NCBI GenBank assembly: GCA_000432275.1
Contig: HF995257.1
Location: forward strand, 1-27,955
Length of the DNA stretch: 27,955 nucleotides
Source: Proteobacteria bacterium CAG:495
GTDB taxonomy: Bacteria; Pseudomonadota; Alphaproteobacteria; RF32; CAG-239
Reading direction: 5' to 3'
The notes beneath the pieces were generated by a model. The model did no database searches, was not told the origin of the DNA, and saw only the letters and a list, made by a program, of their open reading frames with translations. The position numbers were made by a program, and so were the translations under genes. Each line of letters opens with the position of its first letter. Positions within the stretch are counted from its first letter, which is position 1. Positions 13,539-21,086 of this stretch are shown piece by piece.

Positions 13539-14843
13539 TCAGCAGCCTCCGATTCTTTGATATGCAAAGCCGATTTTCATAACTTCCGCCGGATTCAGCA
13601 TATTTCGCAAATCAACAATGTTTGCTTTTTTCATCAAAGATTTGACCTTATTCAAATCCAAATGTCTGAAGTCTTCCCATTCGGTCAGAATAACCAAAAC
13701 TTCGGCATCCTTCAAAGCCTCATACGCATCATCGGCATAAACCAGCTTGTCCCCGGCCAGTTTGCGAGCATTCTCCATCGCCTTCGGATCATAAACGCAA
13801 ATATTGTCTGCTCCGCTGTTCAGCAAAGCACCGACAATTTGCATTGCGGGAGATTCCCGGCAATCGTCGGTCCCCCCCTTAAATGCCAAACCTAAAACGG
13901 CGATTCGCGCATGCAGATTGTTGTCTATCGCATTCAAAACCCGGGCAGCCATCGATTCCTTACGTTTGTCGTTGCCGGCAATGGCCGCTTCAATTAAAGA
14001 CAAATTAACCCCGTTGGTTCGTCCCATATATGCCATGGCATTGGTGTCTTTCGGAAAGCAGCTGCCGCCGTAACCGGGACCGGGATTCAAAAACTTGTTT
14101 CCGATTCTGCTGTCCAATCCCATGCCCTGCGCCACTTCATAAACGTCAGCACCGGCTTTTTCGCAGAAATCCGCCATTTCGTTGATATAATGGATCTTTA
14201 TTGCCAGAAAAGCGTTGGAAGCATATTTAATCGTCTCCGACGAACGCCTCTTTACAAACAGCATTTTGGTTTTGCCTTCAAACGGTTTGTATAGTTCTTT
14301 CAAAACGTTTTTTGCCCGTTCGCTGTTTGCCCCGACAACCACACGGTCAGGACTGAAGAAATCATGCACGGCAAACCCTTCGCGCAAAAACTCCGGCAGT
14401 GAAACGACATCAAAATCCGCAGTCGGATTTTTCTTGCGAATTAAACCTTCCACATCGTCTCCGGTACCGACCGGAACCGTAGACTTTGTGGCAATTACGG
14501 TATATCCCTGCAAATGCTCGGCCAACTCGGTCGCCGCAGCATGAATATATTTCATATCGGCTTCCTTGGTCACCGGATGCGGCGGCGTACCGACGGCAAT
14601 AATGACCAAATCGGCGTTCTCCACGCCCTCTTTCATAGAAGTGGTAAAACGAATGTTTCCTGAAGCAACGTTTTTCTTAAACAAATCTTCCAGACCGTCT
14701 TCATAAATCGTCAGTTTTCCTGATTGCAAAGCCTCGATTTTACTCGGCTCCCGATCAATACAAATAACCTCGTTGCCCAGTTCGGCCAAACCGACGCCTG
14801 TCGGCAGCCCCACATAACCGGTTCCTATAATTCCTATTTTCAT
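13539..14843 (-). CDS. ugd: UDP-glucose 6-dehydrogenase
   Basis: A 434-residue cytoplasmic enzyme that oxidises UDP-glucose twice with NAD+ to UDP-glucuronate. The N-terminal Rossmann motif is GTGYVG (7-12) with VICID as second strand, then IIAVGTPP and TKSTVPVGT. The catalytic cysteine is Cys262 in GPGYGGSCFPKD, and the C-terminal domain carries VLGLAFKGGTDDCRESPA. GDP-mannose dehydrogenases share the fold, but the sequence and the neighbouring UDP-glucuronate epimerase favour UDP-glucose. ATG 14843 has GAGGA at a better distance than the GTG three bases before it. It is the last gene of the epimerase-DUF616-GT2-ugd operon, 13 bases after the GT2 stop. Confidence 0.95.
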   Translation of the reverse strand: MKIGIIGTGYVGLPTGVGLAELGNEVICIDREPSKIEALQSGKLTIYEDGLEDLFKKNVASGNIRFTTSMKEGVENADLVIIAVGTPPHPVTKEADMKYIHAAATELAEHLQGYTVIATKSTVPVGTGDDVEGLIRKKNPTADFDVVSLPEFLREGFAVHDFFSPDRVVVGANSERAKNVLKELYKPFEGKTKMLFVKRRSSETIKYASNAFLAIKIHYINEMADFCEKAGADVYEVAQGMGLDSRIGNKFLNPGPGYGGSCFPKDTNAMAYMGRTNGVNLSLIEAAIAGNDKRKESMAARVLNAIDNNLHARIAVLGLAFKGGTDDCRESPAMQIVGALLNSGADNICVYDPKAMENARKLAGDKLVYADDAYEALKDAEVLVILTEWEDFRHLDLNKVKSLMKKANIVDLRNMLNPAEVMKIGFAYQRIGGC

Positions 14844-14856
14844 CACGTCCTCGTCC

Positions 14857-15789
14857 CTATTTTTGTTTAACTCTTAAAACGCCGGGTACCTCTAAAAATT
14901 CTGCGGCCATATTGTCCAAACGTTTCAAATTCGGCTGCAGCGGAAACAGGCACACCGCCATATATTCGGCAAAAGCGCGGCTCAAATACGGCGTTTTTGA
15001 AATTTTGCGAACATATTTCCAATAAGCGGAAACCGCCCGGCGATACAATTTCGCCTTAACGTCTTTCGGCAGCTGCGGATTATCTTTAATCAGATAATAA
15101 TGAGCCAAATACCGGTCATGATCCAGCTGAACTTTCTGACTGGAGAGATTGCCGTTTTCCTTGGGTACCAAAACCACGTTCTCGTCCATTTTTATAATGC
15201 CACGTGCATAAACCGCACAACGCAGCGGTATCGTCTCATCCTGGATAAACACGCGCTCATCTGCCCCTTCGGCCTTTTTCAAAACTGCGGTTTTAATCAA
15301 CTGCCCCATCCGGGTAAACCGAGCCTTGAATAAAGCCCTTAAAGCGTCGTCATAATATTTGTAGTCAAAATTCTCGTTCAAATGAGCGTCGGTCAGTTCT
15401 TCCGGCTCTTTTCCCGTCTTGATGAACTTGCCGTAAACCATATCGGCATTGTGCTTTTCAGCCAGGGCAATCATTTTTTCGGTAGAATCCAAAGGAAAAA
15501 TGTCGTCGCTGTCCAACATCCGGATGTATTTTCCTTCCGCCGCAGCGATTCCCTGGTTGATTCTGATGCTGATGCCTCTGTTTTCGGTATTTTTAAAGAT
15601 TTTGACGTTAGGGATTCCTTTAGTCATCTCCTCAATTATCTCAACCGACCGGTCTTTGGAAACGTCATCACAAAAAATAAACTCGGGATTTTTCAGTCCG
15701 GTTTGGTTCAACAGGGCTTTCAGGACCGAAGGCAGATACCTTTCCTTGTTGTAAACGGTCATTACAAAAGACACGTCAATATCGCTCAT
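14857..15789 (-). CDS. family 2 glycosyltransferase
   Basis: A 310-residue GT-A fold inverting glycosyltransferase. The N-terminal strand and nucleotide-binding loop are VSFVMTVYNKERYLPSVLKALLNQ, followed by FCDDVSKDRS and the metal-binding MLDSDDIFP (DxD) near residue 94. The C-terminal 90 residues are basic and contain hydrophobic stretches likely to lie on the membrane. It transfers one sugar of the surface polysaccharide; donor and acceptor are unknown, but UDP-GlcA or UDP-GalA from the same operon are candidates. The ATG at 15789 (AAGGA seven bases upstream) is preferred over an in-frame TTG at 15807. Confidence 0.92.
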   Translation of the reverse strand: MSDIDVSFVMTVYNKERYLPSVLKALLNQTGLKNPEFIFCDDVSKDRSVEIIEEMTKGIPNVKIFKNTENRGISIRINQGIAAAEGKYIRMLDSDDIFPLDSTEKMIALAEKHNADMVYGKFIKTGKEPEELTDAHLNENFDYKYYDDALRALFKARFTRMGQLIKTAVLKKAEGADERVFIQDETIPLRCAVYARGIIKMDENVVLVPKENGNLSSQKVQLDHDRYLAHYYLIKDNPQLPKDVKAKLYRRAVSAYWKYVRKISKTPYLSRAFAEYMAVCLFPLQPNLKRLDNMAAEFLEVPGVLRVKQK

Positions 15790-15803
15790 ACCATTTTCCT
15801 TAC

Positions 15804-16577
15804 TCAATTATGGTGAAACAATCTGAAATTAGCTTTATCACTTTTAATCGGAAAATCCAGCAAATAAGTCATTTGTTCCCCATTCTTCCACAATACGTAA
15901 AACAGACTGAGCTGATCGCGGCGCGAATAGTTCTCAACCATATACCACCAGTCTTCCATAACCTTAATGCAGCGCGGGTCCTTGTGTTTACGGTAAATCA
16001 CGTTGTTTTCGGTCAGTCCCATTTGCCGTGGATAACCTTCCTCTTCCAGAAAAATCCTGTGTTTTTCCAAAACCTCGGCATTGTCCTTGTGAGAACGGAT
16101 ACATTCCTCCAGCTCGTCATAAAGACAGCGGCACCGCCGATGCGGCGGAATTGCCAAAAACACGTCCCTGCCATGCATCGCGTCTGCGGCCGCAAAAAGA
16201 CAATTGCCCCTGAGTTGGATATTGGCGTCAATAAACAGGCTTTCCTCATAATCGGAAAACAACTCATGCGGATGCATTTTGTGATAACGGTTGTTTCGCG
16301 TATTGTCGAGCCGGTCGTAACGCAAGGGTTCAATATGCCACGGACCGACGATTCGCCGTTTCAAATAAGTCTCGTCGTCGGTGAAACACACATATTTGTA
16401 TTCCGGATTCAAATACATATTCAAAACCAGACAGTCGTACCCTCCGGTAATACAGGTGTAAATAACCTTCCGGGGAGGATTTTTCCGTTGAAGCTGATGA
16501 AACTTTCTAAACTTATACCATAACAGAATTGAATACAGCAGATCTTTCGATTTCCCGATTAACAGCCGTCTTTTCAT
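15804..16577 (-). CDS. DUF616-type glycosyltransferase (TOD1/MUCI70-like domain)
   Basis: A 257-residue protein. The core matches the DUF616 glycosyltransferase-like domain: VIYTCITGGYDCL (38-50), YVCFTDD, RYDRLDNTRNNRYHKMHPHELF, then DYEESLFIDANIQLRG, whose DANI acts like the DxD of GT-A enzymes. The domain is known from plant and bacterial polysaccharide proteins that act as glycosyltransferases. A short N-terminal basic/hydrophobic helix (LLYSILLWYKF) may bind the membrane. The start overlaps the end of the epimerase gene by 65 bases; no later Met precedes the domain, so the overlap appears genuine, though a non-ATG start inside is possible. Third-position bases fit the frame. Donor sugar unknown. 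Confidence 0.85.
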   Translation of the reverse strand: MKRRLLIGKSKDLLYSILLWYKFRKFHQLQRKNPPRKVIYTCITGGYDCLVLNMYLNPEYKYVCFTDDETYLKRRIVGPWHIEPLRYDRLDNTRNNRYHKMHPHELFSDYEESLFIDANIQLRGNCLFAAADAMHGRDVFLAIPPHRRCRCLYDELEECIRSHKDNAEVLEKHRIFLEEEGYPRQMGLTENNVIYRKHKDPRCIKVMEDWWYMVENYSRRDQLSLFYVLWKNGEQMTYLLDFPIKSDKANFRLFHHN

Positions 16578-17538
16578 CGTCCATAACTTTCTTTTGAGTT
16601 AAATACCAGGCAACGAACTTTCGGATTCCTTCCTCAAAGTTCGTATGCGGTTTATAGCCCAGCAGCCTGCCTGCTTTGCTGATATCGGCCACGGTCTTGT
16701 TCACATCGCCCTGCTGCATCGGCAGACGCTCGATAATCGCCCGTTTTCCCAGATTTTTCTCTATCGCTTCAACCATCCTCATCAGATTGACCGGTTCTCC
16801 GCCGCCGATGTTGATAATCTCATAGGGAGTATGCTCATATGCGATTGCGGCGCAAACTCCGCTGACAATATCGTCAATGTAAGTGTAATCTCTCTTTGTC
16901 GTCCCGTCGCCAAAAAAAGGAATGGGTTTTCCCTCGTCAATCAAACGCGTAAATTTATGAATTGCCAAATCAGGACGTTGCCTCGGACCGTAAACCGTAA
17001 AAAAACGCAAACATACGGCGGCAATGCCAAACAGCTTGCTGTAGGTATAGATAAACTGTTCCATCGCCGATTTGCTTGCCGCATACGGAGAAATCGGTTC
17101 AGTCACCTTCAAATCTTCCGAAAATATCGCGGCCGGACAATTGCCGTAAACCGAACTTGAAGAGGCAAAAACCAATTTGCCGACGCCATGGCGTCGCATC
17201 GTTTCCAGAATATTCATACTGCCGGTAACATTGGTCTGGCAATAGTCCAAAGGACGCTCTATCGAGGGACGTACGCCTGCACGTGCAGCCAGATGAACCA
17301 CCTTATTGATGCGGTTGTCCGCAAAAACCTTATCCAATGCGGCAATATCCGCCAAATCGGCCTCATAAAGCTTAAATTTGCCATTTCGGCAGCAATTTTG
17401 CAGATTCGCTTCTTTTATGCTCCTGGCATAAAAATCGTCAAAATTATCAACGCCGATTACCTCCTCATTCCGCCGTAACAACTCGTCACAAAGGGAAGAA
17501 CCGATAAAACCCGCGGCGCCGGTTACCAATATAGCCAA
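16513..17538 (-). CDS. UDP-glucuronate 4-epimerase-like SDR
   Basis: A 341-residue NAD-dependent epimerase of the extended SDR family. The NAD motif is GAAGFIG (7-13), catalytic Tyr152-x3-Lys156 in PYAASK follows a serine-rich FASSSSVYG, and late segments TKRDYTYIDDIV and PMQQGDVNKTVADISKA match CapI/UDP-GlcA 4-epimerases. With the Ugd of the same operon it would convert UDP-GlcA to UDP-GalA. The last about 20 residues after VAWYLTQKK are an unusual tail that overlaps the next gene by 65 bases. The start is a TTG at 17538 with GGGAG eight bases upstream; no ATG is available before the NAD motif. First gene of the operon, divergent from 17669; a -10-like TATAAT lies at 17560-17565. Confidence 0.9.
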   Translation of the reverse strand: MAILVTGAAGFIGSSLCDELLRRNEEVIGVDNFDDFYARSIKEANLQNCCRNGKFKLYEADLADIAALDKVFADNRINKVVHLAARAGVRPSIERPLDYCQTNVTGSMNILETMRRHGVGKLVFASSSSVYGNCPAAIFSEDLKVTEPISPYAASKSAMEQFIYTYSKLFGIAAVCLRFFTVYGPRQRPDLAIHKFTRLIDEGKPIPFFGDGTTKRDYTYIDDIVSGVCAAIAYEHTPYEIINIGGGEPVNLMRMVEAIEKNLGKRAIIERLPMQQGDVNKTVADISKAGRLLGYKPHTNFEEGIRKFVAWYLTQKKVMDDEKTAVNREIERSAVFNSVMV

Positions 17539-17607
17539 AATTTATCTCCCGGTTAATCTATTATAAAATCAGCTATATTACATATTTTTCAATATTTCAA
17601 TTCTCTC

Positions 17608-17637
17608 TTTACAAAACCGCCGCAAAAAGGCTAATAT
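17608..17637 (+). promoter_or_regulatory. promoter of the ParB-like gene
   Basis: TTTACA (17608-17613), 18-bp spacer, TAATAT (17632-17637), about 30 bases before the start codon. Confidence 0.5.
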
Positions 17638-17668
17638 GCGGGAATAACTTGGTAGGAAAACAAACAAA

Positions 17669-18355
17669 ATGAAAAATTATCTGGCTTATGCTTCTGAAAT
17701 TTATCCGCTGAAAATCAAAGACGTTTTAAACCTTGCGGATTCGCAAAACAACGATTCTTCCGCTCTCCCGGCTGAAAAGGTTGTTATCCTGCTCGGAAAC
17801 GCCGACGCAAACCAACCGGACACGCTGCTTTGCGGACGAGAACGGCTGAACCGGCTCCAGACCGAGGGGCAAACTTATGCAGACGTCTGCCTTGCCTACC
17901 ATACGCTCCCGCCGTTGGCCGGCTTCTTTGCCAATATGATAAAGCCGATAAAACGCCGCTACTACGCCACCAGCGCCAATACTTACCACACCCCTCTTTC
18001 CACCATCACCCGCAACCGCCTCAACCGCGGCATCCGCAACGCGCAAAACGCTTATCAATGGAGCAACAAAAAATGGGCCATTCCCGAAGAAGAACGCGTT
18101 AAACGTTATCAGGAGCTCTACAACTCGCTCAAGCAAAACGGTTATGACGACGCCTCCCCGATGCTGGTTTTGCTAAACCGCGCCTGGGGTGTCAAAGATC
18201 AATTGCTGCAGGGGCATCACCGGCTCAGCATCTGTCAGGAACTCGGGATTGAAGAAATTGCCGTCAACTTCTGGACCGCCCCAAAATCTCCCCGTTTCAT
18301 TGCCGCATTGTATAAAATCTATGCCAAATGCAAAAACGCCGATTTAAAATCGTAA
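17669..18355 (+). CDS. ParB/sulfiredoxin-fold-like protein in the polysaccharide locus
   Basis: A 228-residue soluble protein of uncertain function. The only clear motif is near the C-terminus: LLQGHHRLSICQELGIEEIAVNFW, split here as QGHHRLSICQ and LGIEEIAV, which has the G-H-H/x-R-L..A..LGI..I.V pattern of the ParB/sulfiredoxin fold, a domain used for nucleotide or phosphate binding. The typical ParB N-terminal interaction box and helix-turn-helix are absent. A central basic stretch (RRYYATSANTYHTPLSTITR) could contact nucleotide or nucleic acid. It is alone on its strand between two glycosyltransferase units, so a role in polysaccharide synthesis is guessed from context only. Its last 12 bases overlap the end of the convergent GT4-GT2 gene. 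AGGA lies 12 bases before the ATG. Confidence 0.75.
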   Translation: MKNYLAYASEIYPLKIKDVLNLADSQNNDSSALPAEKVVILLGNADANQPDTLLCGRERLNRLQTEGQTYADVCLAYHTLPPLAGFFANMIKPIKRRYYATSANTYHTPLSTITRNRLNRGIRNAQNAYQWSNKKWAIPEEERVKRYQELYNSLKQNGYDDASPMLVLLNRAWGVKDQLLQGHHRLSICQELGIEEIAVNFWTAPKSPRFIAALYKIYAKCKNADLKS

Positions 18356-20497
18356 CCAGGATTTTAGACGCAGTTTCAGGATAAAATAAGGTTTTATGTT
18401 CAAGACCCTGCACAAAGCTGACGATGCCAGACGTTTTTGATAGGTCGGCGATGCATGTCGCAAAACCCGTTTAAGATTTTGCGCCAGATATCCTCTGATT
18501 TCGGAAAAACGCAATTCCGCTCCCGGACGGCTCTGACACAAACTTTCGCACAAAACCGCCAGCTGATTTAATTCCTCTGTCGACAATTCTTTCCGCTCCA
18601 AATAACGAACGACAATCTCCGGCTTTATGTCTCCGCAACCCGCAAGCTCCAGCCATTTCTCAGCCCTCAGCTCGGCGGCGCTGCGGATTTTGGCTTCCCG
18701 CTGCCGGTTTGAAAAATTCTCCGAATGCCAGCGATATTCCACCAAAACATCCTGAATGTTTGCAAACTTGACCTTTCCGGCCAAAGACAGCCACACTCCG
18801 AAATCTTCGGCCGCGCATCCCGGCTTGAAAAATATCAGTCCCTCGTCAACCAGCCGGCGCCTGAACATAACCGTAGAATTGCCTATAACATTGTCCAAAA
18901 ACAACAAATGACCGGCTATCTCCCTGTCTTTTTCGGGAACACGAACTTCTTTTGCCGACGGTATTTTTCTAAACCAACTCCCGACGACATCAACATCGGA
19001 ATTTGCCGACAAGAACTCCAATTGCCGCTGCAGCCGCCGCGGTTCTGCAATATCGTCGGAATCCAACAGGGCGATAAAATCTCCTTTGGCATAAGAAAGC
19101 GCGGTGTTGCGTGCAGCCGCGGCTCCCCGGTTACGGTCGTGTCGTATGATTTTTATCCGCGGATTATTTAAACTTTCAAGAACTCCGGCCGTATCATTGT
19201 CGGAACAGTCGTCTGCAATAATCAGCTCCCAATTGTCATACGTCTGGGCAAACAAACTCTCTGCGGCCGCCCGTAAATAGGCTTCCGGGGTGTTATAAAC
19301 CGGCATAATTACCGATACCAAAGGCCGCTTTTGCCAAACAACCCGTTTCAGCAAATCCTCCCAACGATTCCAAATTTTTTCCGGAGCGTAATTTTTAATT
19401 GTCTTCCGGGCTTCTTCCCCCAGACGCTTTCTCAAACAAGCGTCTGACATCAGCAAACGCAGCCCGGATGCAAACTCGCCAACGGAACTTCCCGTCAACA
19501 GCCCGTTTTTCTCATTTTCAATCAACAAGTTAACGCCGCTCGCAGAGCGAAGTCCCACACAAGGCAGACCGGCAGCCATCGCTTCGGCCAGCGCCAGCGG
19601 AAAACCTTCAAAACGCGAAGGAAAAGCGCATATGTCCGCCTGCAAAAGCCTGCTCTCCAAATCATCGCATACGCCGCAGATGCACACCCGTTCCTCAAGA
19701 TGATTCTTTCTAATCAAAGCCTCTGTTTTGTTTTTCTCTTTGCATTTTGATTGACCCCACAATTCCACACGCCAGAGGGGAAACTCTTGCGCCAGTTTTG
19801 CAAAAGCCTGCACCAGCAGTTCCTGTTGTTTGCCCTTTTCAAACCGCGCCGCATAAACAATTTTGTAATCTTTCTTGTCAGAAGCAGAAGTCGCCGACAG
19901 TTTCGACAACTCAACCGCATTGCCGATAACCGCCGTTCTTTCTGCACCGAACCGGCGAACAGTCTTCTCATACTCGGAAAACAAAACCTGCACAACGTCC
20001 GCCTCCGCTGCTGTTTTTCGGTACAAACGTTCTTTGATAAAGCCCCGGCGTCTGAAAAAGACCGACGGTTCGCTGTGAATCATAACCACGCTCGGAACCG
20101 GCAAGCGATGCCCGTAAGAAAAGTCCGTCAAATCGGAAATGCCCGCCGTCACAAGAATGTCCGGCTTTTCCTCCCGCAGCCTTTCATTCATAAACACGGC
20201 CCTTTTGTATGCACGGGTAAGTTTTGCCGCAGCCGGAATAATCCCGCCCACCATAAACAAAAGTTTATCAAGCGCCCTCAGCACAAGATTAAGAGAAGAA
20301 TCACGGCTGACCGGAAAATTACAAATCCGCACTTTGTCGCTCAAGGGATAAAAAGGAACCCCCACCGCATAATCCCTGGTCATCAACGCCACTTCATGCC
20401 CGCGGGAAGTCATTTCATTGGCAAAACGACACAAAACCTTTTCGGAACCGCCCGCTGTTCCGATTAAATTATTGCGTTTGTAAAGTACGATTTTCAT
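18344..20497 (-). CDS. bifunctional GT4-GT2 glycosyltransferase
   Basis: A 717-residue fusion. Residues 1-390 are a GT-B fold GT4 enzyme: glycine loop GTAGGSEKVL, then YAARFEKGKQQ and the EX7E motif in FPSRFEGFPLALAEAMAAG. Residues 395-620 are a GT-A fold GT2 enzyme: VSVIMPVYNTPEAYL, IIADDCSDNDT, DRNRGAAAARNTAL and the DxD motif LLDSDDIAEP, ending with EDFGVWLSL, where the acidic ED is the usual catalytic site. The remaining about 100 residues are a basic tail. Two sugars, or one sugar and its first substituent, could therefore be added by one polypeptide. The gene is alone on its strand; ribosome site weak (GGA). Sugar specificities unknown. Confidence 0.92.
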   Translation of the reverse strand: MKIVLYKRNNLIGTAGGSEKVLCRFANEMTSRGHEVALMTRDYAVGVPFYPLSDKVRICNFPVSRDSSLNLVLRALDKLLFMVGGIIPAAAKLTRAYKRAVFMNERLREEKPDILVTAGISDLTDFSYGHRLPVPSVVMIHSEPSVFFRRRGFIKERLYRKTAAEADVVQVLFSEYEKTVRRFGAERTAVIGNAVELSKLSATSASDKKDYKIVYAARFEKGKQQELLVQAFAKLAQEFPLWRVELWGQSKCKEKNKTEALIRKNHLEERVCICGVCDDLESRLLQADICAFPSRFEGFPLALAEAMAAGLPCVGLRSASGVNLLIENEKNGLLTGSSVGEFASGLRLLMSDACLRKRLGEEARKTIKNYAPEKIWNRWEDLLKRVVWQKRPLVSVIMPVYNTPEAYLRAAAESLFAQTYDNWELIIADDCSDNDTAGVLESLNNPRIKIIRHDRNRGAAAARNTALSYAKGDFIALLDSDDIAEPRRLQRQLEFLSANSDVDVVGSWFRKIPSAKEVRVPEKDREIAGHLLFLDNVIGNSTVMFRRRLVDEGLIFFKPGCAAEDFGVWLSLAGKVKFANIQDVLVEYRWHSENFSNRQREAKIRSAAELRAEKWLELAGCGDIKPEIVVRYLERKELSTEELNQLAVLCESLCQSRPGAELRFSEIRGYLAQNLKRVLRHASPTYQKRLASSALCRVLNIKPYFILKLRLKSWLRF

Positions 20498-20634
20498 TTT
20501 AGTCCATAGGATGTAATTAATTATATATTTATTCCGTTTTCATAACATTTAAAATGATTCCCGTCAATACCAACGACTGGCTTTAATGAGAATGAAAATT
20601 TCTTCTTGCCAAACTTAAGGTTTTATCATACTCT

Positions 20635-20691
20635 TTGTCAAGGTGTAATAACAATTATACCGTGTACCTTGAAGGTACGGAGCCGTGACAA
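20635..20691 (+). ncRNA. candidate structured RNA element (three-way junction)
   Basis: Closing stem TTGTCA (20635-20640) with TGACAA (20686-20691); hairpin 20642-20649 with 20654-20661 (8 pairs, one G-U, AACA loop); hairpin 20664-20668 with 20674-20678 (GTACC/GGTAC, 5-nt loop). The structure works in either orientation, so the strand is a guess. It could be an RNA, a leader structure or a protein-binding site. Confidence 0.35.
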
Positions 20692-20881
20692 GCTTTATTT
20701 CGGCGGTGCAAGACTGCGCCGTTGTTTCGGTGTCGGATTTCTGCACCGTCTTTTCATATGTCCGAAAGCCGTATGGCCGCCGGAATCATATCTGCCTGAA
20801 AACACCGTTTTCGGGTTATGAGCGTATATGTATGGCTGTCATTGTTCCGCATCTTCCTGTTTTTTGACGACGGAGAAAACG

Positions 20882-21061
20882 ATGCTGCAACTTGACCATA
20901 TCCGATTACAACGGCCGTATCGCCTTTTCTGCCGCCAAATTATCCAAGCTCCCTATCGGGAAGCCGGCGGCCATGTCCAGAAATACCGTTGTATTTTAAA
21001 AACCGCCGGAATTGCCGGGCAAAGGCAATCGTTCAACTTCCCGATTTTTGCTTGCCGTTGA
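20882..21061 (+). CDS. possible small basic protein
   Basis: A 59-residue frame with a fair ribosome site (GGAG, seven bases before the ATG) ending 26 bases before the first GT4 gene. The product is arginine/cysteine-rich with no recognised motif. A second frame over the same bases also looks codon-like, so this may be a decayed gene or chance. Confidence 0.22.
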   Translation: MLQLDHIRLQRPYRLFCRQIIQAPYREAGGHVQKYRCILKTAGIAGQRQSFNFPIFACR

Positions 21062-21086
21062 CTGAACATCGGGGACGTGGACGACA

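Larger units (their letters stand above)
20498..21086. other. 590-bp divergent intergenic region, partly able to fold
   Basis: No convincing conserved gene. Several short frames on both strands are open without stops because the segment is less AT-rich than usual spacers, but none is recognised. The stretch 20635-20691 can fold into a three-way junction, and a hairpin lies at 20799-20813. Promoters for both flanking transcripts should be here; the best plus-strand -35 is TTGTCA at 20635-20640 with no properly spaced -10. Confidence 0.6.

Noticed and set aside
15810..16523. 237-residue plus-strand frame
   Set aside because: Antisense to the DUF616 gene, which has recognisable motifs.
19751..20467. 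238-residue plus-strand frame
   Set aside because: Antisense shadow of the GT4 half of the fusion gene; product is histidine/arginine-rich nonsense.
20498..21086. JUMPstart/ops element expected before polysaccharide operons
   Set aside because: No GGCGGTAG-type core was found in this spacer.
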